Origin: Acidaminococcus fermentans_A
Lineage (GTDB): Bacteria > Bacillota > Negativicutes > Acidaminococcales > Acidaminococcaceae
Assembly: GCF_052216985.1 (NCBI RefSeq)
Contig: NZ_JBQOUY010000005.1
Coordinates: 53,073-117,072 of the forward strand
Direction: 5' to 3'
Length of the DNA: 64,000 bases
In this document: positions 32,494-40,646 of the stretch, in pieces
Layout of the letters: every line of letters starts with the position of its first letter
Numbering within the stretch: position 1 is the stretch's first letter
The notes under the pieces: model-generated
The model's database searches: none
What the model was told of the DNA's origin: nothing
The model's input: the letters and a program-made list of their open reading frames with translations, nothing else
Translations under genes and position numbers: made by a program

Positions 32494-33873
32494 TTACTTC
32501 GCCAGCCGATACAGGGCCTCTGCATAGATCTTCGCATTCAGCACCAGCTTGTGGATTTCCCAATATTCATTCGGGAGATGTTCCCGCACCGTATCTCCTG
32601 GGAAAATGGGTCCGAATGCCACGATGTTAGGGATGCTCTTGGCATAGGTGCCGCCCCCGATGCAGATGGTCTTCGGTTCAAACTCTGTCAGTTCCCCATA
32701 TACTTGGAGCAGCGTCTGGATATAATCCGTCTTGGGGTCCACATACAAGGCTTTTTTATGGGCTTCGCTGACCTTCTGGAACCCGGCGGCTGCAAACTGG
32801 TCGTCCAGCTTAGGCGCACATCCGTCATAGCTCTTGGTCACAGGATACCGATAGTTGATCTTCAGCGTCAGCTTCCCTGCGTCCCCTTGGATGACGCCCA
32901 TATTGAAGGACAGCTTCCCGGAAGCCGCGTCTTCCAGACAGATGCCCAAGGATTCTCCGTGGACTTCCAAGCCGATCTTGTTCCCTAAGAAGGCCAATGC
33001 CTGCTGGAGATCATCGGCAAAAGGCAGCTCCGCCAAAGCTGCCAGCAGCCGCCCGATGGCATTTTCCCCTTTTTCTGGGGAAGCCGCATGGGCCTGGATT
33101 CCCTGGGCTGTCACTTTCAGTCCTTCCGGGATCACTTCCCATTGGACTTTGGGGTCCTTTTCTCCATACCGTTCCAAGATCCGGGCCGCTTCCGCCGGTT
33201 CGCATTGGAGAAGAGCCGAAGCCAGCGCTGGCACCACATTGAAAGCCGATCCTCCCTTGATTTCTTTCAGGATCAAAGGCCCGGATTGGGCATACTCCCG
33301 TTCAAAAGTCACGTTGATGATGCCCTTTTCCCCATTGATCACCGGATATTCTCCGTCAGGGGTAAAACCGCACACCGGGATTTCCCCACCTTGATCCAAA
33401 TAATACTGCATGTCTTTGCTTCCGGTTTCTTCATTGGTCCCGAACAGGATCCGGATCCGTCGCTTCAGGGGGACGCCGCTGTCCTTCAGGGCTTTCAAGG
33501 CATACAAGGCTGCCACAGTCGGCCCTTTGTCATCCATGGTGCCCCGGCCATAGACATTCTCTCCATCGGCTTCTCCGCCATAGGGGTCCCGGGTCCAGCC
33601 ATCCCCTTCCGGCACCACATCCAGATGTCCCAGGACAGCTACCATTTCCGGGCCTTCCCCATATTCACACCAGCCCATGTAATTGTCCACATTCTGCGTC
33701 CGGAAGCCCATTTTTTCTGCTTCTTCCAGCATGTAGGCCAGACACCGGGCCGGCCCAGGGCCGAAGGGTTTTCCTGGAAGGGCTCCTTCCTGTACGCTTT
33801 TGATCCGGACCGCTTCCTGCAGGGTCTTGACCATTGCTTCACGATTTTGTTCTACCAGTTTGGCCAGTTCCAT
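32494..33873 (-). CDS. pepV: Dipeptidase PepV, M20 metallopeptidase
   Basis: 459 residues from ATG 33873 (GGGAGGTTG upstream). Zinc-dependent M20 fold: VLGHLDVVPEGDGW (His ligand and catalytic Asp, about 85), YGRGTMDDKGP (bridging Asp), FGTNEETGSKD (catalytic Glu) and C-terminal CIGGGTYAKS. PepV cleaves a broad range of dipeptides and some D-containing ones. First gene of the pepV-epimerase-DUF819 group; its leader contains a strong terminator, suggesting attenuation. Confidence 0.9.
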   Translation of the reverse strand: MELAKLVEQNREAMVKTLQEAVRIKSVQEGALPGKPFGPGPARCLAYMLEEAEKMGFRTQNVDNYMGWCEYGEGPEMVAVLGHLDVVPEGDGWTRDPYGGEADGENVYGRGTMDDKGPTVAALYALKALKDSGVPLKRRIRILFGTNEETGSKDMQYYLDQGGEIPVCGFTPDGEYPVINGEKGIINVTFEREYAQSGPLILKEIKGGSAFNVVPALASALLQCEPAEAARILERYGEKDPKVQWEVIPEGLKVTAQGIQAHAASPEKGENAIGRLLAALAELPFADDLQQALAFLGNKIGLEVHGESLGICLEDAASGKLSFNMGVIQGDAGKLTLKINYRYPVTKSYDGCAPKLDDQFAAAGFQKVSEAHKKALYVDPKTDYIQTLLQVYGELTEFEPKTICIGGGTYAKSIPNIVAFGPIFPGDTVREHLPNEYWEIHKLVLNAKIYAEALYRLAK

Positions 33874-33916
33874 GGCACAACCTCCCTTGCTGTTTCTCCT
33901 CCAGGGATGCCGGGAT

Positions 33917-33967
33917 AAAAAAAGGCCCAGCAAGGCGCACTCCATCCTTGGGCACCTCTGCTGGGTC
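33917..33967 (-). terminator. Leader terminator (attenuator candidate) ahead of pepV
   Basis: On the minus strand GACCCAGCAGAGG pairs with CCTTGCTGGGCC and is followed by seven T, a textbook intrinsic terminator. It lies between the promoter (34041-34069) and the pepV start, so pepV expression requires read-through. Confidence 0.8.
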
Positions 33968-34040
33968 TCATAATGCTTGCTGGACTATTGGGATAGGCCA
34001 CACAAAATGAAACAGCATCCCTTCACGGTCTTTCATAGTA
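33968..34040 (-). promoter_or_regulatory. pepV leader RNA, unidentified
   Basis: About 75 bases between the likely transcription start and the leader terminator. AGTCCAGCAAGC could compete with the terminator stem, because it pairs with the downstream GCTTGCTGG-like strand in part. A 22-codon frame (MKDREGMLFHFVWPIPIVQQ..) starts almost at the transcription start and ends just before the terminator, without a ribosome site. I do not recognise a known riboswitch or T-box. Confidence 0.4.
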
Positions 34041-34069
34041 AGTGTAGCGCATCGTAGTATCCTTGTCAA
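34041..34069 (-). promoter_or_regulatory. pepV promoter
   Basis: Minus-strand TTGACA (34064-34069) and TACACT (34041-34046), 17-base spacer. Confidence 0.75.
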
Positions 34070-34115
34070 TCAATTTGTCGGAAATCTTAACATTATATAG
34101 TATCCTGTATACATG

Positions 34116-35105
34116 TTAGACCGATTTTGTTTCCAATTCTTCTTCATACTCTTCCAGCACTTGTTCAAAAGCTTCCCGGCTCAAGCACTGGTTGATGGCG
34201 TTCCGGTAATGGGCACTGTGGGGCAGGCCGGTGAAATAACAGGCTCCGTGGTGCCGCATTTCCCGGATGGCCACCTTTTCTCCCTTGCAAGCAGTCAGAT
34301 CTTGCAAATGGCGCCGGACCATGGCGAACCGTTCTTCCAAGGTCACGGTCGGAATGGGTTTCCCTGCCAGTGCCTCCTGGATTTCCCGGAAGATCCAAGG
34401 GTTTCCCTGGGCTCCCCGGGCCACCATGACCCCATCACAATGAGCCGCTGCCCAAAGATCCAAAGCATCCTGTGCCGTGAATACATCTCCGTTTCCCAGC
34501 ACGGGGATGGAGACCGCTTCTTTGACCTGACGGATGATCTCCCAATCGGCTTTTCCGCTGTAGAACTGGCCTCGGGTACGGCCATGGACCGCCACAGCGG
34601 CCACGCCGGCTTTTTCCGCCAAGCAGGCGATTTCCACTGCATTCCGATGTCCTTCGTCCCAGCCGGCTCGGAACTTCACCGTCACAGGCCGGTCCACTGC
34701 ATCGACCAGCGCAGCCATGCAGGCATAGGCCCGCTGGGGATCTTTCATGAGGGCGGATCCTTCCCCATTGGCCACGATCTTATGTACCGGGCAGCCCATA
34801 TTGAAGTCTATGATATCCGCCCCATGGTCTGCCACGATCTTAGCCCCCTGGGCCAATTCTTCCGGTACGGACCCGAACAGCTGGACGGCCACAGGATGCT
34901 CCCGGGGATCCACTTCCAGCATGGCGAAAGTCTTGGGATTTTTGAACAGCAGCGCCTTGGCACTGACCATTTCCGAAACCGTATAATCAGCTCCCAATTC
35001 CCGGCAGATCACCCGGAAGGGCAGATCCGTCACCCCAGCCATAGGGGCGAGAGCGATGACCGGACGGCAAGTCCGAATATCATCGAAGAAACGTTGTTCT
35101 GTCAT
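34116..35105 (-). CDS. dusB: tRNA-dihydrouridine synthase, DusB type
   Basis: 329 residues from ATG 35105 (AGGAG 8 bases upstream). FMN-dependent TIM barrel: LAPMAGVTDLPFR, IIDFNMGCPVHKIVANGEGSAL with the catalytic Cys, VKFRAGWDEG, HGRTRGQFYSGKADW and GVMVARGAQGNPWIF. It reduces uridines in the tRNA D-loop. Downstream of coaX by 54 bases in the same direction, an order also seen in other Bacillota. Confidence 0.92.
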   Translation of the reverse strand: MTEQRFFDDIRTCRPVIALAPMAGVTDLPFRVICRELGADYTVSEMVSAKALLFKNPKTFAMLEVDPREHPVAVQLFGSVPEELAQGAKIVADHGADIIDFNMGCPVHKIVANGEGSALMKDPQRAYACMAALVDAVDRPVTVKFRAGWDEGHRNAVEIACLAEKAGVAAVAVHGRTRGQFYSGKADWEIIRQVKEAVSIPVLGNGDVFTAQDALDLWAAAHCDGVMVARGAQGNPWIFREIQEALAGKPIPTVTLEERFAMVRRHLQDLTACKGEKVAIREMRHHGACYFTGLPHSAHYRNAINQCLSREAFEQVLEEYEEELETKSV

Positions 35106-35159
35106 AAAGCACACTCCTGTCAGGTCACGGGTCGCGACCCCTTAGGCCATTGACAGCTT
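35106..35159. repeat. coaX-dusB gap with GTC units
   Basis: GGTCACGGGTCGCGACC (35122-35138) contains two GTCnCG units and forms a small palindrome; TGACAG follows. A reduced form of the repeat family inside an operon. Confidence 0.4.
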
Positions 35160-35930
35160 TTATCTATTCATCTCATGCAAAATCCGCAGGCCTTCCAGGG
35201 TCAGGAAGGGTTCCACTACGTCCACCAGATCGGATTCACTGGCCATGAGCTTGCCGAATCCGCCGGTAGCGATGACGAATGCCTGTCCGCCCAGTTCTTT
35301 TTTCATCCGGGTGATCAGCCCGTCCATCTGCCCTACGAAACCGAAGATGACCCCGGACCGCATGGCATGGATGGTATCCCGGCAGATGGCTTTCGGCGGT
35401 TTGATCAGCTCGATCCGAGGCAGTTTCGCTGCCTTCTGGAACAAGGCTTCCGTAGAAATCCCGATGCCCGGAGCAATGGCCCCGCCCAGATATTCACCGG
35501 CCGGTGTCAAGGCACAGAAGGTGGTAGCGGTACCGAAATCGATGATGATCAAATTGCCCTTGTCCCCATACAGGTTGTGGGCAGCTACCGCATTGACAAT
35601 CCGGTCTGCCCCGATCTGGGAGGGATCATCATAATCCAGTTTCAAGCCTGTATTGATCTCACTGGTGACCACAAAAGGTGTGATGCTGAAGAAGCGCTTG
35701 CACATATTGCACAGGGGAACCAGGAGAGGCGGAACCACCGTGGAAATGATGATGTTTTCAATATCCTTCATATCCATTCCACTGTAGGCAAACATGCTCC
35801 CCAGGATGATGCCGAATTCATCCGAAGTACGGGACCGGCTGCTGGATATCCTCCAGTGTGCCTGCCAGCTCTTGCCATCGTGAACGCCTACTACGATGTT
35901 GGTGTTGCCAACATCCATTACCATTAACAT
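35160..35930 (-). CDS. coaX: Type III pantothenate kinase
   Basis: 256 residues. It phosphorylates pantothenate, the first step of CoA synthesis, and is not feedback-inhibited by CoA. Acetate/sugar-kinase fold motifs: VMDVGNTNIVVGVHDG (phosphate loop), SQIGADRIVNAVAAH, IIDFGTATTFCAL, GAIAPGIGISTEALF and C-terminal VIATGGFGKLM. All key acidic residues are kept. First gene of the coaX-dusB pair. Confidence 0.93.
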   Translation of the reverse strand: MLMVMDVGNTNIVVGVHDGKSWQAHWRISSSRSRTSDEFGIILGSMFAYSGMDMKDIENIIISTVVPPLLVPLCNMCKRFFSITPFVVTSEINTGLKLDYDDPSQIGADRIVNAVAAHNLYGDKGNLIIIDFGTATTFCALTPAGEYLGGAIAPGIGISTEALFQKAAKLPRIELIKPPKAICRDTIHAMRSGVIFGFVGQMDGLITRMKKELGGQAFVIATGGFGKLMASESDLVDVVEPFLTLEGLRILHEMNR

Positions 35931-36046
35931 GGTGAACCCTCCATATCGGTTTCTAAAATGATGGCCGGCCTGGGACTCCCGCAGGAAAGACCTGCTGCAG
36001 ATCTTCCGGACTCCTCTCCGTTCAGGTCCGGTCCATAAACGATTTA

Positions 36047-36075
36047 ATTATAGGTGGAACAGGGGGAGTTGTCAA
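36047..36075 (-). promoter_or_regulatory. coaX promoter
   Basis: Minus-strand TTGACA (36070-36075) and TATAAT (36047-36052), 17-base spacer; both boxes are consensus. Confidence 0.85.
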
Positions 36076-36076
36076 G

Positions 36077-36111
36077 GAAAAGGGGCTGTTGCAAGAGCAA
36101 CAGCCCCTTTT
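36077..36111. terminator. GGGGCTGTTGC hairpin, bioY-side terminator
   Basis: GGGGCTGTTGC / GCAACAGCCCC around AAGA, with A and T tails. It ends the birA-bioY transcript about 185 bases after the bioY stop and immediately upstream of the coaX promoter. Confidence 0.75.
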
Positions 36112-36270
36112 CAGGTCGCGGGTCACGGGCCGTGAGTCGCGTGCTTGTTAGTGCAGACCAAATATCCTGTTTTCCAGATTTCAATCCGATTTCATCTTAT
36201 CCTCATCTGGAAAAGAAACGAAAGGTTTGACCGTCCAGGCTCACGACCCGTGACCCTCAGCCCGCGACCG
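36112..36270 (-). repeat. GTC-repeat element, full copy, inverted
   Basis: Read on the minus strand it starts GGTCGCGGGCTGAGGGTCAC, continues GTGAGCCTGGACG and ends CACTAACAAGCACGCGACTCA with further GTC units. It thus matches the copies at 22952 and 24826 at both inner edges. The core is about 85 bases and mostly different. Confidence 0.75.
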
Positions 36271-36294
36271 GGGTTTGAATTCTTTCACACCCCC

Positions 36295-36855
36295 TTACTC
36301 CCACATCCCCCCTGACTTCAGGGCCCGGCGGATACGGATGCCCAAGAAGGCAGTGATGAAGGCTTTTACAATGTCCAGGGGCAGGAAAGGAGCCACGGCA
36401 AGGAGCATGGTCTTTTCCCAAGTCATGGGCTTGTGGAGGAAGAAGGCAAAGCTCAGCCTGAACCCGATGGCTCCGATGACATAGCAGATCACCGTCACTC
36501 CGGCCAAAGCCAGGAAGTTCTTCCCCAGGCTGTCTCCTGCCCACCGGCCATGGCTGATCTTGCCTGACAGCCAGGCTACAGCCAGGAAACTGAGGATAAA
36601 GCCCCCAGTGGGCCCAGCCAGCATCACAAGGCCCGCCTGGCCTTGGTTGAACACCGGCAGCCCCACGCAGCCCAGGATCAGCCAAACCAACACGGCCGCC
36701 GTTCCCCAAACCGGTCCCAGCAGGAATCCCCCCAGCTGGGCCATCAAAGTCTGGAGAGTCACCGGCACCGGTCCTACAGGAATGGTCACATAAGAACTCA
36801 TGATCATCAGAGCAGTGAACAAAGCCGCTCCCATCATATTCCGTGTGCGGTTCAT
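36295..36855 (-). CDS. bioY: Biotin transporter substrate-binding subunit BioY
   Basis: 186 residues, six hydrophobic segments. Family motifs VTIPVGPVPVTLQTLMAQLGGFLLGPVWG (about 22-50) and LVMLAGPTGGFILSF. BioY is the S component of an ECF transporter for biotin and may work alone or with shared EcfAAT, which is not in this window. Its ATG overlaps the birA TGA (ATGA), so the biotin ligase/repressor and the transporter are coupled. Confidence 0.92.
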   Translation of the reverse strand: MNRTRNMMGAALFTALMIMSSYVTIPVGPVPVTLQTLMAQLGGFLLGPVWGTAAVLVWLILGCVGLPVFNQGQAGLVMLAGPTGGFILSFLAVAWLSGKISHGRWAGDSLGKNFLALAGVTVICYVIGAIGFRLSFAFFLHKPMTWEKTMLLAVAPFLPLDIVKAFITAFLGIRIRRALKSGGMWE

Positions 36856-37847
36856 GCGTATTTCCCCTTTCCCTTAGCCGGCCGGATGGACACATCCCCG
36901 GCCAGGACTGTTTCCACCGTCCCATCTTCTTTCTTCACCTGGAGAGCTCCCGTATCGTCGATATCTAAGGCCGTACCGATATAGGTCTTATCCGGGGCGA
37001 TGACTTTCACCTGTTTGCCCAAAGTGATGGAAAATTTCCGCCACTGGTCGAAGATCGGCCCGAATCCTTCCCGGCAGGCAATTTCATAATACTGTTCCAT
37101 GTATTCCAGGACCTTGGCCAAAAGGGCCACCCGGTCCACTTTTTTGCCCGTCACATCTGCAATAGAAATGGCTGCCTGGCGCAAATCTTCTGGCACCATT
37201 TCCCGGGGGACACAGACATTGATCCCGATACCCACTACCAGGTAATTGATATGGCCGAATTCCGCGCTCATCTCCGTCAGGATCCCCACCAGCTTCCGGC
37301 CTTCTAGCAGCACATCGTTGGGCCACTTGATCTGGGCCTCCACATGGCAGACTTCCCGGATGGCCTGGACCACTGCCACAGCGCTCAAAAGGGTCATTTT
37401 AGGGGCTTCTTGGGGAAGGAAGGTGGGTTTCAGCAGGAGAGAGAACCACAGGCCCTTTCCCTTGGGGCTGAACCATCCCCGAGACAGCCTCCCCTTGCCC
37501 CCGGTCTGTTCTTCGGCTACACAGAGGGCCCCATCGGCCGCCTCTTTATCCGCCAGTTTCTTCAGGACTTCATTGGAACTGGTGACGCTTTCCTGATAAC
37601 AGATGGCATGGCCCAAGAATCGCGTATGGAGCTGGGCAGCGATTTCCGAAGGCAGCATCTTATCTGGGATGGAAGTCAGTACATATCCTCTTTTCGTATA
37701 GGCTTCGATGCCGTACCCTTCTTTTTTCAACGTCTGGATATGCTTCCAGATGGCCGTCCGGGTGATGCCCAGCGTATGGGCCAATTCTTCCCCAGAAACC
37801 GGTTCCGGAGCTTTTTCACGGAGGATTTTCAGGATTTCAGTACGCAT
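36852..37847 (-). CDS. birA: Bifunctional biotin ligase / biotin repressor BirA
   Basis: 331 residues from ATG 37847 (AGGAAG 8 bases upstream). N-terminal winged helix-turn-helix (ILKILREKAPEPVSGEELAHTLGITRTAIWKHIQTLKKEGY, about 4-45). The ligase domain has TGGKGRLSRGWFSPKGKGLWFS (biotinyl-AMP loop) and IKWPNDVLLEGRKLVGIL. The C-terminal cap is present. The HTH implies autoregulation of this birA-bioY operon by biotin status. Confidence 0.93.
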   Translation of the reverse strand: MRTEILKILREKAPEPVSGEELAHTLGITRTAIWKHIQTLKKEGYGIEAYTKRGYVLTSIPDKMLPSEIAAQLHTRFLGHAICYQESVTSSNEVLKKLADKEAADGALCVAEEQTGGKGRLSRGWFSPKGKGLWFSLLLKPTFLPQEAPKMTLLSAVAVVQAIREVCHVEAQIKWPNDVLLEGRKLVGILTEMSAEFGHINYLVVGIGINVCVPREMVPEDLRQAAISIADVTGKKVDRVALLAKVLEYMEQYYEIACREGFGPIFDQWRKFSITLGKQVKVIAPDKTYIGTALDIDDTGALQVKKEDGTVETVLAGDVSIRPAKGKGKYA

Positions 37848-37902
37848 GACAGTCTTCCTTTCGTTCCCCATAGAGGGGGAATATGTTAACCTAATGGTCT
37901 GG

Positions 37903-37935
37903 AAAAAGGGGTGCTGCAAAAGCAGCACCCCAGGT
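37903..37935. terminator. GGGGTGCTGC hairpin
   Basis: AAAAAGGGGTGCTGC / GCAGCACCCC around AAAA. On the minus strand its T run would end transcripts from ftsH. Confidence 0.7.
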
Positions 37936-38090
37936 CGCGAGTCGCGGGTCGCGAGCCTGATTCCAATGGAATTTCTCCTCCTTTTCTTGTCTATGCAACA
38001 GAAGAGAATCCATGGTCCGATTATAAAACAGTATCTTTCGCAATACACCGAACAAGCTCGTGACCCGTGACCCAAGGCCCGCGACCCAGT
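37933..38090 (+). repeat. GTC-repeat element, full copy, second core type
   Basis: Left array GTCGCGAGTCGCGGGTCGCG then AGCCTGATTCCAATGGAAT. Right array ACACCGAACAAGCTCGTGAC followed by CCGTGACCC and CCCGCGACCC. The left core edge (TTCCA.TG.AAT, then TCTTGTCTATG.AACA) resembles the copy at 49579-49720. Confidence 0.7.
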
Positions 38091-38112
38091 CTGCCGCTAA
38101 GTGGCAGACACT

Positions 38113-40050
38113 TCACCCCTGCGGCACTTCTTTGGGTACAGGAGCCACCACGGGTCCTTCGGCCGGTTCTTCAGACGGCACCGGACCGATGGGAGCCGGG
38201 GTCCCATCCTGGGGTTCCTTCGGTTCCTGCTGGGGCGGTACTTCCCCTTTTTCCAGGATATGGCCATATTTCAGCAGTTCTTCGATTTCATGGCCTTCCA
38301 GGGTTTCCCGTTCCATCAAGTTCTGGGCGATCAGGTGCAGCTTGTCCATGTTATCGGTCAGGAGCTTCACCGTACCTTCATAGGCTTCATCGATGTACCG
38401 GCGGATTTCCCCATCGATCTGGGCCGCTACTTTTTCACTGTAATCATTCTGCCGGCCGATATCCCGTCCCAGGAACACCTGTTCCTGCCGATGGCCGAAG
38501 GTCACAGCCCCCAGCACTTCACTCATGCCGTATTCACAGGTCATCCGCCGGGCCAGTTCTGTAGCCCGCTGGAGGTCGCTGCTGGCACCGCTGGAGATTT
38601 CACGGAGTACCAGGGCTTCCGCCACCCGGCCTCCCAGCAGCACCTTCAGCTGATCCAGCATCTCGCTGCGGGTGGCATAATACCGGTCTTCCGTAGGCAG
38701 GCTCAAGGTATAGCCGCCTGCCCGCCCCCGGGGTATGATGGTGACTTTATGCACCGGATCCGTATGATCCAGCAGCATCCCTACCAGGGTATGGCCCCCT
38801 TCATGGTAAGCCGTCAGTTTCTTTTCCTCATCCGTGATGACCCGGCTCTTCCGTTCCGGTCCCATCATCACCCGTTCTGCCGCTTCTTCCAAATCGCTCA
38901 TGGTGATGGTCACCTGGTTGTGCCGGGCAGCCAGCAAAGCCCCTTCATTCACCAGGTTGGCCAGATCCGCTCCGGTAAAGCCCGGAGTCTGCCGGGCAAT
39001 GACCCCCAAGTCCACCGTAGGATCCATGGGTTTGCCTTTCGTATGGACCCGAAGGATGGCCCGGCGTCCCCGGATATCCGGCTTGTCCACCACGATCTGC
39101 CGGTCGAACCGGCCTGGACGCAAAAGAGCAGGGTCCAGGATATCCGGCCGGTTGGTGGCAGCAATCATGATGATCCCTTCATTGGCTCCGAAGCCATCCA
39201 TTTCCACCAGCAGCTGGTTCAGGGTCTGTTCCCGTTCGTCATGGCCCCCGCCCAGACCGGCGCCTCTCTGCCGGCCCACGGCATCGATTTCATCGATGAA
39301 TACGATACAGGGCGCGTTTTTCTTGGCCTGGTCAAACAGATCCCGGACACGGGACGCCCCTACACCTACGAACATCTCCACAAAGTCAGACCCGGAAATG
39401 CTGAAGAAAGGCACGCCGGCTTCCCCGGCCACAGCCTTAGCCAGCAAAGTCTTCCCTGTACCGGGAGGCCCATAGAGCAGCACCCCTTTGGGGATCTTGG
39501 CTCCCAGCTGGTTGTACTTCTGAGGTGCCTTCAAAAATTCTACTACTTCTTCCAGTTCCTGCTTGGCTTCGTCCGCCCCGGCCACATCTTTGAAGGTGAC
39601 CCGGCTCTTGCCGTCCCCATAGAGTTTGGCTTTGCTCTTGCCAAAGCTCATGACCCGGCTGCCGCCGCCCTGGGCATTGTTCATCATGAAGAACCAAAGG
39701 ATCACGATGACCACCATGGGCAGGATGGAAGTGAGGAGATTGCTCAGCATGGAGGGCTGAGGCGGCAATTCCGCCTTGATTTCCACATTCCGGGCCCGGA
39801 GAGTATCCACCAGTTTCTCATCCCGGGGAGCGATGGTGGTGAATTCTGCCCCGTTCTTCAGTTTGCCCCGGATCACAGAATTGTCCACAATGGTGACATT
39901 CTTCACTTCGTCCTGCTGGACTTCTTTCATGAAGTTGCTGTAGCTCATTTCATTCTTCGGCGTGCTGGATGCATTGTAATAATCATAGATCCAGACCCCT
40001 ACAATGACAATGAGCAGGTAAAACACGAGATTGCGGATAAACTTACTCAC
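38113..40050 (-). CDS. ftsH: ATP-dependent zinc metalloprotease FtsH
   Basis: 645 residues. Two membrane helices (about 5-25 and 105-125) flank an external domain. AAA+ domain: Walker A GPPGTGKTLLAKA (about 205), Walker B IVFIDEIDAVG, SRH with NRPDILDPALLRPGRFDR. Zinc site HEGGH (about 425; usually HEAGH, both zinc His and the catalytic Glu kept). Pro/Glu-rich C-terminal tail. It degrades membrane and regulatory proteins. Part of the yabR-tilS-hpt-ftsH run found across Bacillota. Confidence 0.95.
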   Translation of the reverse strand: MSKFIRNLVFYLLIVIVGVWIYDYYNASSTPKNEMSYSNFMKEVQQDEVKNVTIVDNSVIRGKLKNGAEFTTIAPRDEKLVDTLRARNVEIKAELPPQPSMLSNLLTSILPMVVIVILWFFMMNNAQGGGSRVMSFGKSKAKLYGDGKSRVTFKDVAGADEAKQELEEVVEFLKAPQKYNQLGAKIPKGVLLYGPPGTGKTLLAKAVAGEAGVPFFSISGSDFVEMFVGVGASRVRDLFDQAKKNAPCIVFIDEIDAVGRQRGAGLGGGHDEREQTLNQLLVEMDGFGANEGIIMIAATNRPDILDPALLRPGRFDRQIVVDKPDIRGRRAILRVHTKGKPMDPTVDLGVIARQTPGFTGADLANLVNEGALLAARHNQVTITMSDLEEAAERVMMGPERKSRVITDEEKKLTAYHEGGHTLVGMLLDHTDPVHKVTIIPRGRAGGYTLSLPTEDRYYATRSEMLDQLKVLLGGRVAEALVLREISSGASSDLQRATELARRMTCEYGMSEVLGAVTFGHRQEQVFLGRDIGRQNDYSEKVAAQIDGEIRRYIDEAYEGTVKLLTDNMDKLHLIAQNLMERETLEGHEIEELLKYGHILEKGEVPPQQEPKEPQDGTPAPIGPVPSEEPAEGPVVAPVPKEVPQG

Positions 40051-40106
40051 ACTTGAACTCCTTTCCTGCCTAGGATCCCTTGGAAAGGGAAAATAGACAT
40101 GGAGAA

Positions 40107-40646
40107 TTATTTTTCATAGACGGACCGTTTCAGGATACCGATATATGGCAGGTTCCGGTATTCTTCATCATAGTCCAGGCCAAAGCCCACCACGAATTCA
40201 TCGGGGATCTCGAACCCGGCATAATCCGGCAGCACTTTCACCAGACGGCGTTCCTTCTTGTCCAGCATGGCAGCCACTTTGAGGCTCTTGGGGTTCCGGT
40301 TGCGGAACAATTCTCCCACGGCTTTCAGGGTCAGCCCGGTATCGATCACATCATCCACCAGGAGGATGTTCTTGCCGGCCATGTTCCGGGACGTATCATA
40401 ATCGATATCTACCTTGCCAGAGGATTGGGTGCCGGCCCCATAGGAAGAAGCCTTGATGAAATCGATCCGCACCGGCACGGTGATGCGCTGGGTCAATTCC
40501 GTCAGGAAATAGGCAGCTCCTTTCAGCAGTCCGATGACCACCAGTTCCTCCCCTGCATAGTCCCGGCTGATCTGGGCCCCCATCTCAGCAATACGGGCTT
40601 TCAAGGTCTTCTCATCGATCAATACTCTTTCAATTTTTTCGTTCAT
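40107..40646 (-). CDS. hpt: Hypoxanthine phosphoribosyltransferase
   Basis: 179 residues. PRPP-binding motif NILLVDDVIDTGLTLKAV (about 95-112), with AYFLTELTQRITVPVRIDFIKASSYG before it and the C-terminal DEFVVGFGLDYDEEYRNLPYIG. It salvages hypoxanthine and guanine to IMP/GMP. The gene overlaps the end of tilS by 17 bases and precedes ftsH by 56, the classical order. Confidence 0.94.
   Translation of the reverse strand: MNEKIERVLIDEKTLKARIAEMGAQISRDYAGEELVVIGLLKGAAYFLTELTQRITVPVRIDFIKASSYGAGTQSSGKVDIDYDTSRNMAGKNILLVDDVIDTGLTLKAVGELFRNRNPKSLKVAAMLDKKERRLVKVLPDYAGFEIPDEFVVGFGLDYDEEYRNLPYIGILKRSVYEK

Larger units (their letters stand above)
35931..36294. other. coaX promoter region plus GTC element
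   Basis: No gene. From left: a G/C-rich coaX leader of about 110 bases, the coaX promoter (36047-36075), a GGGGCTGTTGC hairpin (36077-36111), the full GTC element (36112-36270) and a half-hairpin GGGG...TTTCACACCCCC next to the bioY stop. Confidence 0.6.
37848..38112. other. ftsH-birA gap: hairpin and GTC element
   Basis: No gene. Holds a short birA leader, the GGGGTGCTGC hairpin (37903-37935) and the GTC element (37933-38090), ending 20 bases before the ftsH stop. Confidence 0.6.

Noticed and set aside
33976..34044. 22-codon frame in the pepV leader as a certain leader peptide gene
   Set aside because: There is no ribosome site and the ATG lies at about the transcription start; kept only as a possibility in the attenuator finding.
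38113..40050. HEGGH in FtsH as an inactivating change
   Set aside because: Both zinc histidines and the catalytic glutamate of HExxH are kept; the variable position tolerates Gly.
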